Part shown: positions 12,272 to 24,700 of the stretch, piece after piece
Position numbering within the stretch: the first letter of the stretch is position 1
Layout: the number at the start of each line of letters is the position of its first letter
Source of the DNA: Euptelea pleiosperma
Taxonomy: Eukaryota; Streptophyta; Magnoliopsida; Ranunculales; Eupteleaceae
Direction: 5' to 3'
Assembly (NCBI GenBank): GCA_035048495.1
Contig: CM068552.1
Coordinates: forward strand, 11,571,501 to 11,635,500
DNA: 64,000 bases
Notes under the pieces: generated by a model
Told to the model about the DNA's origin: nothing
Seen by the model: the letters and a program-made list of their open reading frames with translations, nothing else
Database searches by the model: none
Made by a program: the position numbers and the translations under genes

Positions 12272-13484
12272 CCAACCCTTTCATATTTGACTAACGATCC
12301 ACTCATCATCTCCAATAACTTTTGCAAAGTAGTTGTTGTATATTTACTATTTAATTTGAAGTAATATTTTGTCCTCCTTCAAAATATAAAAATTAATATT
12401 TATATAAGTTACATAGAGAACTTTTGAAAGGTAAAAAATGGTAAAAATTAGTCAAGAGATATAGCTAAGGAAATAGATCTCTATATTTGGAGATGAGAGA
12501 AGTGCTTTTAGCTAATCTCCAAATATGGCTAGGCATTTGGGGACATACTAGAGAACCTTTTTCATCATTTTTTTACTTTATTTTATGGATAGATGTTGGA
12601 GATGCTCTTAGTAGTGAAAATTTTTGAAGCAGCAGATTTTTGAAGCAACGAAGCAGTGGCAAATCATATCATGCCACAATCTGTTGTTCAAAAGGATTTT
12701 TGGGTTTGTTTAAAAGCATCAGCAGATTGTGGTGTGATGTAATTGGCCACTGCTTTGCCGCTTCAAAAATTCGCTCCTCTTAGTAGGGGTAAATCTTTTG
12801 CGATGGATGAACGGACCACAATATGAGATACATGGCACATTCTTAGAGACTAATGACTGTTTGGATGTTTGGCCCATCCCTAAGTGAACCCACCGAATAA
12901 AAATCCTCTTGATTAATCGATTTATAACCAACATACAAGTACCAATACCCAAATATTTATCAATTCCAATTTTGTTCAGGTACCAATTGAACTGTCATAT
13001 ATAATAGGTTTCGGTTCTAGCTACATTGGTATCCAAACAGAAACTTATAATGTTAAATCATGTTTCTTTTTAGCACTCTTTTCCTACATAATGCAACAGG
13101 GTTGGAGCAAAGTTGTCGTAACAGCCATTGTAACGGTGTTATAACCCTTTTTTTAATCAACCACTAGGAGGTCGCCATGTGCGATACATGTGGCACACAT
13201 TTAGAGACTATAGAAGTTTTGCCCATCTCTAGGTGGAGCTACTTATGAAAATTCATCTTGATTAGCAATTTCTATCCATTGAATTAGAGTCTTTTCCATG
13301 GTTTATTTTTTACCGTAAATTTTTAGCATTACTATTTAGTACACAGCTCGAGGTGCATTTTTGGCCGATATCAAAATGATACAACCATGCACATCCATGG
13401 ACCTTGGACCATGTGATCATTATTCTTTTAATAGTGGTTACCTACAATGCTTCTAATTTTTTTTTATTTTTGCAACAATGAGTT
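12272..13484. other. Intergenic; scattered family A fragments
   Basis: Parts of family A (ggatgtttggcccatccct near 12858; a second fragment near 13165-13250) sit in AT-rich sequence. No gene was recognised. Confidence 0.4.
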
Positions 13485-13800
13485 TTGACACCATTGATAA
13501 TGGGACATATTATGAGCCATGTGGCATACTATTTGAGACCACTGACCATATGGATGTTTTACCCATCCCTAGTTGGACTTACATATCAAAATTAATATTT
13601 ATATTCATTGGCTTAGAGTTTTTCTGGGTTTACTATAAACTGTGGATTTCGATCATTATGATCCAAAGGGTAGAAATCACTTATCATGCTTATTTTTGTT
13701 ACATCAATCCATCTAAGGATGGACCAAACATCCATACGGTCAGTAGCCTCTAACAATGTGCCACATTGCTTACATTGTGGGTCCATTGTCAACTTTGATG
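13485..13800. repeat. Family A hairpin element
   Basis: The left half, gagccatgtggcatac to tggatgttttacccatccc, and the right half, ggaccaaacatccatacggt to gtgccaca, are inverted copies. The centre carries the usual gtagaaatcacttatcatgc block. The open frame through this copy is compositional. Confidence 0.5.
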
Positions 13801-14340
13801 ATAGACATCATCTTTTAAATTTTTTTTTAGGGATAGAGTTTAAGTGCACGTCAGGATACAATAATTTCTTGCATAGTTGAGTTGAAATGTGAAAGTGTTG
13901 AATGACCAAAGTACCCTTATAAATTAAAAAAGTTCAAAAATTGAATTAAACAATTTTTGTCAATTTAAAGAACTTAAGAGTTATATTAGGAATAAATATT
14001 TTTTTATTTTTTTAACATTGAATTATCATTTTTGGTGTTCTTTGACACCAAGAAGACAAGAAAGCCCTTTCCAAGTGAATAAATTGAAGACAAGAAAAGA
14101 AACAAAAATAAAGACATTTGTGGGATATTGGGGTTTAGCGTGAGGCGCGCAAGAAGGGCCTTCGTCCGTTAATAAGTAGAATAGATGTTGCAAACATTCC
14201 TCCATCCGCCTTTCTTAAGTGCCCTAATTAAACGTGCACAAGTTAAATCCATGAAGAGTTGGTTTTCACTCGCATCACTTTTGAGGTGATTGTCTCTTCC
14301 CGCACAACAGTAAACACTTTGCCGAACAGCCTATGATTAG
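13801..14340. other. Intergenic, no gene recognised
   Basis: AT-rich sequence without conserved coding signal on either strand; no repeat family was assigned. Confidence 0.35.
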
Positions 14341-14475
14341 AGGGGTCGGAATCAGGGGACTTGCATTTTTGAACTTCTTGTGCCAGTCCTGGCGTGGATT
14401 CCGAGTGTTGAATTCTCGAATTAATCCATGGTCGAGAGCACGAGGGAGAAGACGAGTCCCCTGATCCCGACCCTT
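14341..14475. repeat. Family B inverted-repeat element
   Basis: ggggtcggaatcaggggac at the left is mirrored by gtcccctgatcccgacc at the right. The family core, gattccgagtgttgaattc, lies between. Confidence 0.45.
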
Positions 14476-14631
14476 GGTATTTTATCAAATCTGTAAAACG
14501 TTTACTAGAAGTGCGAAAAAGCGCAATCGAACAATCATTTTCCTATAATAATTCTATTTATGGGATATTTATCACAAAAACAAAAAATTGTATATTGGTG
14601 CTGAAATTATTTGCCGGTCCCCATGGCCTCC

Positions 14632-15290
14632 AAATTTTGAGGTCTCCCCCTCCCAAAAATGCCACATGGAGCCCGCAATGATACAGAGGTTTGCTCCACT
14701 TGTTGGTGAACCCATACTCCAAAAATCAGCTTGATTGGTGATGTTTAGTAATTATAATTTAGCAACCAAAAACATGATTTTAAAAAGGGCCGTTTAAGTG
14801 GTTTTAACGGCCGTTTAAACGGTAAAGCCCCAAGCCCGTTTCCGTTAAAACCGTTTAAACACGTTTTATCGGTTTTGAAAAGAACGGCCATTTTTTTTGT
14901 TTTAACGGCTGTTAAAATTGTTTAAACGGCCGTTAAAATCGTTTAAACAGCCGTTTAATTTTGAAAAATTTTGTAAAAAAAAATGCCATTAAAACCGTTT
15001 TATTCCGTTAAATTCTATTTTTTTTTAATTTCAAAATTTGAATTCACCGCCACTTTTCTGTTTTTTTCCGTTAAAATCTGTTTAATTCTATTTTTCCAGT
15101 TTTTTTTCCATTTTTGCCCCTGACCGTTTCAATCCATTTTAAGGGCCTTTTAAACGGTTTAAACGGTAATGCCCCCAGTCCGTTTAACCGTTAAAACGGC
15201 CTCCAACGACCAGAAATCACCAAACATACAGATTTGTGGGGCCCCAATAGTTCCACGTGGCATTTTAGGACGGGGAACAGCAAAAACGGG
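14632..15290. repeat. Family A subtype element, split by MITE-like element E3 (about 14774-15202)
   Basis: The outer arms caaattttgaggtctccccc and ccacgtggcattttaggacgg are inverted, as in the 1457-1794 copy. The middle is displaced by a block beginning catgattttaaaaagggccg and built of gtttaaacggccgtt words, an E1-family element in reverse orientation. Short similar flanks (caaccaaaa, caacgacca) may be its 9-bp duplication. Confidence 0.5.
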
Positions 15291-15366
15291 CTCGTGTGAT
15301 TAGCCTTGCCAGTGGGTCACATCCAATTAATTGGATCAAACAGCTAATATACTCTTTTTCGAGAAA

Positions 15367-15540
15367 AATTCGCTGGCCCGGGGACTTCAAAGTTCTCCCC
15401 AACCAAAATGTCTGACACGTACCCCAACCCCTTAATCCAACCCACCTTAAGCCCTTGGTTAGTGGTTAACAAGGGGTACTTGTCAGACATTTTGGGAGGA
15501 GGACTACAAAGTTTGAATTCCCCAAGGGGATAGCGAATTT
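15367..15540. repeat. Compact inverted-repeat element
   Basis: aaattcgctggcccggggac at the left is mirrored by ccaagggga and tagcgaattt at the right, with an inner inverted pair around caaaatgtctgacacgtac. The element is a 174-bp foldback with no coding content. Confidence 0.5.
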
Positions 15541-15577
15541 GTTCCTCTCTTTTTCAATATGTGGAAGGTTCGACGAT

Positions 15578-15932
15578 GAGTAGAGCTTTGCTGACCGCTC
15601 ACCATATGAGCCACGTGGCACACTGTTAGAGGATGTTGACCGTATAAATGTTTGGTCAATCCCTAGGTGGATCTACAAACCAAAAATTATTAGTGATTCC
15701 AAAACTTTGGATCTTTGTACCCCAAATAATGCTTGAATTCCACCGCTAAACATCAACCCATGAAAACAACATTAATCCAACGATTAAAAATTACTAATCA
15801 GAATAAGTTTTGGTCTGTAGGTCCACCTAATGATGAGCCAAACATCCATACGGTCATCAATCTCTAAGAGTGTGCCATGTGGCTCATACTGTGGTCCATC
15901 GTCATCGGACCTCTGTCAACAAAGTTCTACTC
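15578..15932. repeat. Family A hairpin element
   Basis: It starts gagtagagctttgctgac and ends gtcaacaaagttctactc, an inverted terminal pair. The interior is two inverted halves carrying aaatgtttggtcaatcccta and ccaaacatccatacggtcat. Confidence 0.55.
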
Positions 15933-15965
15933 ATGTCTAGCAGTTGGATTTAAGTGGATTTGAGC

Positions 15966-16891
15966 AAGGTTTAAAAGAGGCTGTTATAATGCTATAATGG
16001 ACTGGGAGCGTTACTGTTTTTTTTTTGTTATAACGGCCGTTAAAATGGATTGTAACAGACAAGGCAAAAATGGCTCTTAAATTCAAAGAAAAAAAAAAAA
16101 ACAGAAAATTGCCAAAAAAAATACGAAATTAAATCTATTTGTAGAAAACAATACTTGTTTTCAAAAATTGCAAAAACAAATACACATAGCCGTTTCTATC
16201 GGCGTCAATAAGTTGACGCCATTTCATTCGGCGCCAAAACAACTTTTTTCAATAAAACCCGATTTTACCCTCACCGTTTTGACTCTGTTTGAAATGGAGT
16301 CAAAACGAATTTGGCTCCGTTTCAAACGAAGTCAAATCTGATTTGGCGCCATTACAAATGGAGCCAAAACTCATTTTGACTCAATAGAGAGATTGTGAAA
16401 TAAATGAGTGATGAGCCCAAATTGACATATGCATATAAAAGTTTGTGACCAAGGGTCGGCTGTGTGCACAACGGTCGAGTAGCCGATTGAATCGGAGCCA
16501 AATCAATTCTGGCGCCGATTGAATCGGCGTCAGATCTAATATGGCGCCAATTGAATCTAAGCCTAATCAATTCTGTCGCCAATTGATTTGGCTCCGATTC
16601 AATTGTCTACTAGAAGGGCTTATTGGGTATTATATTTTGAAAAAGTTGACGCCGATTCGAGCGACTATGTGTATTCGTTTTTGTAATTTTTGAAATCAAG
16701 TATTGTTTTCTACAAATAGATTTAATTTTGTATTTTTTTTTCACAATTTTCTGAAAAAAAATCAGAAAATAACAGTCGTTATTTTTGTTTTAACGGCCGT
16801 TATTTTCTAAACGTCAAAAATGGTTCATACTTTGGGCGTCACTGTTTTAACAGCGGTTACTTTCGTTAAAAGGGCGTTATTTTAAACCATG
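15966..16891. repeat. MITE-like element E4 with an inner insertion (16119-16734)
   Basis: It begins aaggtttaaaagaggc and ends ttttaaaccatg. It is flanked by a 9-bp duplication, gatttgagc (15957-15965) and gatttgagt (16892-16900), matching 8 of 9. It lies inside a second family A copy (about 15940-17060). E1-family words occupy both ends, and a different element fills the middle. Confidence 0.65.
16119..16734. repeat. Inner inverted-repeat element with a ggcgcc/ggctcc word array
   Basis: Terminal inverted repeats of about 85 bp, starting aaatacgaaattaaatctat at the left with the inverse ending near 16734, enclose an array of degenerate words. These include ggcgccaa, ggctccg, ggcgtcaa and attgaatcgg, in both orientations. 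No open reading frame resembles a known protein. Confidence 0.5.
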
Positions 16892-17059
16892 GATTTGAGT
16901 ATCCAAAAAATGCTAGAATCTTACCGTTATAAAACAATCGATGTAAGGACACATATCCAACGGAGAGAAATCACCAGCAACCTCGCTGATTTTTGGTACG
17001 TAGGGTTCACCAATGGATGAGCAAATCATCCGTATGGTCAGTGGTCTTAACTCTTAAGA

Positions 17060-18079
17060 TTGTGACCACATCTCCACTTATCTTAGCACTTCGAGAATCG
17101 ACAAAGAGAAGAGCAAAAAGAGAGAAGAACTAAATAGGGCGGCTTCTATATTTTTTTAATTAAGTCTCTTCTTCACATGTTTGAAAAAGGCAAAAAGAAA
17201 TCAAAACAGTTTCACATGTTCGAAAAATTATTTGCAAATTGTAAAACAATTTCTGCACAATATTTCTTGCCCCCTCCGAATTGCTAACTATGGCGCGCAG
17301 ACAAACAGGATGAACAAGGGGCGGATCGAGGACTTGGAGATGCAGACCTCTCAATTCAGGGAAATGGTTTCGGATATATGAACTGTAAAAGAGAACACCA
17401 ATTGAACCGATCATTATTGACCATTATTTGGGGTACAAGGATCCCAAGGTTAGAAATCACTAATCAGACTATTTTTTGGCGACTGTTCTCTAAGAGCATA
17501 CCAAGTGGCTATATTGTGGGCGGTCAACCAAGTTTTATTCATCTCCTATCACTCCCTTTCTTGTCAAACTACTTGCAAGTGCCCTATGGTTCCCGTGGTA
17601 TTTTGCGGTTCAAAGTCTTGTTTAAATACTTAATTACTTTTCATGCCATTATTCTTATATTCAATACTTCCCATTAATAACTACTTAATAGACGTTATTT
17701 TCTGAGCGTTAAAACGGTACATAATGTTGCGGGGAGGTCCGAATCCATTATAACAGCAATTTTTTAAACCGTGGTCACAATTTACAAGTTTACCCCTCCA
17801 AACTAATCTTCAAAACTGCCCTTTGGGTTTAAACTTTCTTATTTTGCCACTTCTTCGAATAGACCCCTACTATCACTCACATGCGACCCACCACTAGTAG
17901 ATAGAACGAGAAGGAAAAGCTTCTCAAAGTTCATGCTAGAGAGCTTCGTTTGAATTTTTTTTGGGTGGGGAATGAGGGACTTTTTGATTGTGTGGCGTAA
18001 GAACCTGTGTATAGCTGTGTGAAGTAAGAATCAAGCAAAGTTCCCTTTGACAAAAAATTCCACAAATCATCTGCTTTAA
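17060..18079. other. Intergenic, fragments only
   Basis: A partial family A copy (about 17390-17550) and a partial E-family end (17690-17775, ending ttttttaaaccgtgg) are present. No gene was recognised. Confidence 0.4.
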
Positions 18080-18095
18080 GGGAGTGCACCTTGAA

Positions 18096-18290
18096 CACCC
18101 AACATGGCTGCTCAAATGGTTGGTGTGTATCCACCTCTTTCGAGAGGTCGTGGGGTCAAAACCCACACAGGTATATTTCCTCCTTTGAGCAGTGTGCCAG
18201 GGGTAGAAATCCCCTTTACCGGGTCCATGCAGGTTTCACCTGCTAGTCCGTGGGGTGGTGACTACAACAAAAAATAAAAAATAAATAGAG
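18096..18290 (+). mobile_element. tRNA-derived SINE with 16-bp target duplication
   Basis: A 195-bp element is flanked by a perfect 16-bp direct repeat, gggagtgcaccttgaa, at 18080-18095 and 18291-18306. It starts cacccaacatggctgc, with a plausible pol III A box around tggctgctcaaatggttgg and a B-box-like ggtcaaaaccc. It ends in an A-rich tail (aaaaaataaaaaataaatag). These features fit a tRNA-derived SINE. Confidence 0.8.
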
Positions 18291-18306
18291 GGGAGTGCAC
18301 CTTGAA

Positions 18307-18775
18307 TTTTTTACAACAGCCTTTCTTCTTCTCCTACCATGAACCAACCACGAGTGCGCATCCCTTTTCTGCACTCGTTCTGGCTCCCATATAAACTGGT
18401 ATCTGATCTACACAAGGTGTAGCTTCTTTTCTTGCAGTGCTCAACAAAGATAAACATAGTCCCCTCTTTTTTTCCACTTTTCGACAAATAAAGCTGGGAA
18501 TAAACCCAAGACCTTGATGTTTTGGTCGATTCACCCACATACAGGATCAGCCCCATAAACAAACTACTCTTAATGTGTACTTCTAAGGTCTTAACGAGTA
18601 CTTCTAAAAAAATTATTACTAACACAACAAAAGATTATAATTAAAAAAAAAAAAAGATGAGAGAGAAAATGTGAGAAACCGAGGCAGTCCGGAGAAAAGT
18701 GACCAGGTGGGCCCAGCTCGGATGCTGCAGATTAGCAGCAAGTCCAGTAAGAAAACCCCCCTCACCAACACTGCA
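18307..18775 (-). other. 3' flank and probable 3' UTR of the RRM gene
   Basis: The 3' UTR of the gene ending at 18776 probably lies in about 18640-18775. No conserved protein was recognised upstream of that. Confidence 0.4.
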
Positions 18776-21700
18776 TCACTGCCTTGATCTTGATTCAGCA
18801 CGCCTTGCCTCATCCGGTGTTGAAGGGAACAGCTCCACATACCGTGACCCAATCGTCATCTTGTCCTTGCACATTGCTTTCTTAGCCTCATCAGCTGAAG
18901 CAAACTCCACGTACGCCTCACCAGTAGCTTTCCCGTCAGGGCGGCATGCAACGTGTACTCTGTCATCTGTCAACTCAAACTCGCCAAAGAACTCCACAAT
19001 CTCAGACTTGGTCACAGAGAAGGGGAGACCTCGGAGCTTTAGGATCTCAGTGTACTCCAATTGGTCCTTGTCAATGGACCTCCTCGGTCGAGAGGGAGGG
19101 GGGCTGCCATGGTACTCATCATAAACTCCTTCGTAATTCACCTCAGCTGCCACAGCGTTGTAGTAGTCCTGCTTCTTGCACCTAAAGACTTCTACATACC
19201 TGCGCCCCATGTTTTGGCGGTCCCTCTGGAGAGCAAACTCGGCCTGCAGCGAGCCTGCAAAGATGACGAAGGCCTCCCCTGAGAACCTCCCATTTTTGTT
19301 GACCAGCAGGACATCCACAATGTCTAGCCCAGCAAAGAACTTGAAGATGTCGATATCGCTGCAGTTGAACGGCAGCCCCCTGAGACGGACCACAGGAAAG
19401 GTGGCGTTCCACCCGCCACCATAGCTGTAAGGCTGGTAGCTGCTCGCCCCACCACTCACTGCGAAGTAGGGATTTGATTCGATCATTCTCTGTCTCTTTG
19501 AGCCGACCTCGTACCCATCCGATACCCCCCCGCTTCCCAACATTGCCCTTCAGTTATCCAAACCCAAGAAAAAAAACAATCCCCCACACTCAACCCTGTT
19601 AATAAAACCAGACCCAACCCACGATTTCCTGACAACTACTTTCTTCTTTCTACCATTCTCAAGCATTTCTCATAATTTTAACATCCCTCCTAAGCACATG
19701 CACCTAATAAACTCCAGAGAACGAGCAAAGTAATAAGGAAATATAGCACAAGGGGGGGTCCCACCATGAACGGAGGGGCCTTAACTCACTACTTACAGAT
19801 TGGCAGTTGGACTGGCCAATCAACAGAGCCTCTTGGAAGGGCAACGGCCAGGAATTGACACCCAACTGACAGTGCTAGCAGTCCAAAGCAATGAAAATTT
19901 TTGGCCCGTAAGCCATCCAAGATGTAGGACTCTCCCTTGGACTACAACCCTAATCGATGAGCACATCCACCAACTGACATGTAGGAGGCAAGACCCCACC
20001 ATATGCAAGAGGTGAGGATGAGAGGCAACCCAAGCAATATTTCCCCATTGTACTTGCAACCAAAGCATACATTTCATAGAAGAAAAAGGGAATGTACCAA
20101 TATGCCAACATAATCTAAATGAACGAAGAAAAGCATTGAAGCATACGTGGTACTCGATACAAACAGACCCACAATAAAGATCATATCCTACTGTTTTAAG
20201 CTAATTCAGCATTGTCAAATTAATAACCATGAGATAAATTAGATACTCAATAGAACAACAAACGACTACTAAAATCTATGTAAAAAAGACACAACATGTG
20301 TCAGTGTTCGACACGGATACGAAGTGTCAGACACGCTGACCCAAACAAATCTAATACGTCAACACATCCGTACAATTATTTCCTTGTGCTGAAAATACCC
20401 ACAAACCCAATACGTTGACACATCTGTACGGTTCTTTCTTTATGCTGAAAGATATATCTTTTAAATATTTTAGTCAATGTTAAGTATGCAATATAGAAAG
20501 AATTTATTTAGATTAAGCTGATATACATTAAAATCACATAAACCATATATAAATAATAGCTGAAAACAAAATATTTGAATAAATTGAGATTTGTTTGAAA
20601 AAGGTGTGTCGGCATGTGTCTGACACATGAATACAGCAAGGTGTTTGACACTGCAAATTCTTAGAAAACAAAATGTCCTTGTTACATAAACAATCGGCAA
20701 AAATGAAGCAACACAACTAAAATTTCAGTCTCACATACTTCATCAGTATCATCCTCGCATTATCCCAACTATTTTGAGTAGGCAACATGAATCCTATTTT
20801 ACCTCAATTCTATCTACAAGTAAATCGACTGTTAAGGTGTTTCTCAGAACCTCAATCCATGTCATTTCCACCCTTCCCCTTACCCTTTTAGAGCCTTCAA
20901 CCTCCACCAAATAGCTCCTTCCCGATAGTGTAATCAAAGCTTCGCTTAGGGTAGCACTTCACCTAACGGGGACCCTTGCACACAGGCGCTAGAACAAAAA
21001 TGCTCGCCTAGGCACTAAAGTGCTAATCGTTAAAACTTAAATGCATTCTCCTACGCCATGTGTATAAATCAATGATATATTTTGCTTCATAAATTTGGAA
21101 AGATCATACCTATAAGGACAATGTTGCCTAGACCTAAAATACCCTTTTGTTGCCTAGGCCTCGCTTAACGTTTTTTATTACACTACTTCCCACAAGTACC
21201 CTCATTGGTATTTATTATACATGTCCAAACCATCTCAATCAACTTTCCTTGATTTTGTCCCTATCGAGGTTACTCTTAGATTCACATAAATTTTTTTTTA
21301 TAAAGGTAAAGATGATGTATTAAAACAGGGCTGAGAAGGCCCCCAGAAAGCTACACAACGGCCATTTCTAGTATTTCCGCACATCCATCTCAACATCCTC
21401 ATCTCTGCTACTCATTTTGTTAACATGTTTTTTCATTGTTCACCTACTTAAAAGCGTGTGTGATAACCGAAGAATCAGTCCTAGTTGTTCATCCAGGATT
21501 CTCTTGTACACACTTATTTTTCTAACAAGTAATGTATGGTTGTCTTGAAGAATAAAGAATGCACAAAGAAGCCCAAAAAAAGCGAGAAAGAAGGCTAATG
21601 AGAGGACGGCCTTTATAGTGCCAAAACAAGCTTTCTCTTGTTGCAGCCCTTGCTTCCTTCTTTAAGAAATTTTTCTTTAATACATCAATAACAAAACCAA

Positions 21701-24700
21701 GATAAATCTAACAGACTGTTAACACAACCGAGAATAAAATCTTATGACGATGCATGTTAGTGTGGCTAAATATATCCAATCTTGTTTAAGGCCATCTCTT
21801 CAAGTAAGGACAATTTCTTAAAATTTCATATCAAAAAAACCTCTCCATGTCCGTTTTGGCCTTCCCCTCCCCTTTTAAGCCCTTCAACCTGCACATTCCT
21901 CTTCACTGGTGCTCTCATTGGTCTTCTTTGTACATGACCAAACCATCTCAGTCGACTTTCCCCCGTTTTGTCACATTGGGGCCTCATGTATCTTCAAAAA
22001 TGCGTTCATTTTCAATTTTGTGTTTCCTTGTCTTATCACACAACCATCTCAACATCCTCATCTTGGTTATTCTCGTTTCATGAACATGTTCCTTGATTGC
22101 CCAACATTCTACTCCAGAAAGCATCGTCAATCTTATAGTTGTCTTGTAGAATTTTCCTTTTAGTCTGATTGGCACAAGTCGATCACATCCACTTTAGCCA
22201 CCCTGCTCTAATTCTATAGGCAACATCTCCGTTCTCTTTCTTCTTTGTGAATAATAGAACCAAAGTAATGAAATTCGTCACTTCTATGTGAATCCTTACG
22301 AAAATTGCATGACATATACTCTATCTTTGTTCGACTAATTTAAGATCTATAGATTCAAAAGCATTCCTTCAGTTCTAGTTTTGCATTTACCTAATTCTTA
22401 GTCTCGTCAACTAATACTATGTCATCTGCAAATAACATACACCAGGGACCTCCTCTTGGATATAAACAGTTACTTCATTTATAACTAAAACAAATAAGTA
22501 TTGACTTAGGGCTAGTCCTTTGAGTAATCCCACTTGTCTCATCACCAATTAGTTATTGCTCCCTCATACATATCTTTAATGATGTCAATATATCCATTTG
22601 GGATTTCCTTCTTTCCCAATGCCCACCAAATTAATTCTCTAGGTCATATGCTTTTTCTAAGTCAAGAAAGACCGTGTGGAGATTCTTCCTCTTTCTCTGA
22701 ACTTTCCATCATTTTTCTAAGTAAGATTGCTTCAATGGTCGACCTTCCTATTATAAATCCAAATTAGGTTTCAGATATCCTTGTACTTCGCTTTAATCTT
22801 TGCTCCATCACTCTTTCCCATAGTTTCATAATGTGGCTCATAAGTTTAATGCCACGGTAGTTCGTGCAGCTCTGTACATCTCTTTTGTTCTTGTATATAG
22901 GCACTACAATACTTATCCATTCATCTGGCATTTTTCTTAGCTTTAAGATATTGTTAAATAACTTAGTTAGAACAATTCGATTCTTCCAATGCATTTCCAC
23001 ACCTCTATTGGGATACCATCTGATCCTAAAGCCCTACCTCTCTTCATCCTATTAGCTAAAGGTGCATTCACCTCTGATACTCAATTTCTACGAAAGTATA
23101 TATGTTCTATATTCTCCATAATATTTCATTTTAGTAATATGTCCATTATGTTATCCTCATTTAATAATTTATAGAAATATCTTCAACTTTCCTAATTTCT
23201 TCATCTTTTACTATGATTCTCTGGCCGTCGCCCTTAATGCATCTAACATGATCTATAACTCAACATTTCTCTCTTGTTCATGCAAACTTGTAGACATATT
23301 TCTCACCCTCTTTTGTCCTTTATTTATTATAGATACTATCATATGCTATATATTTGTATCACCACTTTCTTTGCTTATTTTTTAAAATTTTTATCTCTTT
23401 CTAAGTTCTCATTGATTTTAGACAGTTTTCAGTTCTGGTAATAAATCCTATTTTTTGTAATGGCCTTTTAAAACTCATCATTTCACTTGTCAAAAAAAAA
23501 ACTCATCATGCCACCAACAAGTTTCCTTGTATATATTTTTCCCTTTAGATTCCCCAAGAACCACTTTTGCTACTCTTTTAGTACATTTAGCCATTACATC
23601 CCACACCACAATAATCTTTGCTTCTACATTCCACATTCCTTCCTTAACCAATTTATCTATGAATGGTACCACTTTTTTTTCCTTTTTAAATCCCACCACG
23701 TTAGTCTTGGGCATCTTTATTTTCATTCCTTCTTTTCCATTTCTTAATGCAATCATCTAAAACCACTTGCCTATGTTGTGGTTAGGCTCTCTCCTGGAAT
23801 AACTTCACAATCTTTACACACTGATAGTGCATTTCTCCTCAATGAAAAAAATTCTATTTGGCTCTTATTTGTACTACTTTTAAACGTAATTAAATGTTCA
23901 TCTCTCTTTTTATGATGTGTTTTGGAAGATCATATGCCATCGCAAATTCAAGTATCTCACTTCCCATTTCATTTCTTTCCCCAAACCCATATACTCTGTG
24001 CAATCTTTCATATCCTTTAGTTTCCTTCTCCACCTATCACTATTTTTATTAACAATAACATATCGCAAATTCTCTTTACTCCTAAAACTTTATTTGCCAT
24101 ATCTTTGTCTACATAATAGTAGGCATAAAATGTGCTGTTGAAGCACAATTTCAGCACTCCCTAGAGAATTGTTTGTGAAAACGCCTAAGAGATTGATGTC
24201 CACACACCTAAGACTCTATCCATCTGCATAAAACCAAGTACTATAAACTGAAATTTTTGGACCAAACCTAACTACAATGTCAAAAAGAATATAAGTTCAG
24301 GAAAAACATTTTCAAAAAGGTGAACCAGATTTTGTGTCTACGACGCAGATGACTGATCTACAACAGCTACTGAAACCATGATCCGTAAGACAAGGTTTAG
24401 GTCAATATTTACTGATGATTTTGTTTAAGATGCGATAGATTACTTGTCTTCACCATCAACCATCAAAGAGAAATTTGGACTTACGATTCCAAATTTTGAC
24501 CACCAAGAAATTTGATGTGGATGCGTCAGAATAGTAACTAGGTTTTAGATTACTAAATAAAAATCTAAGGAAATTATTAAATATAAAATCAGGTACAACG
24601 TAATAGCATCAGCAGTGTAACTTGTCAACACATGAACTTACCTGAAGTTCTGAGATCAAGTGTAACCCATCATATGCACAAACTTCGCATAAAACCAAAG

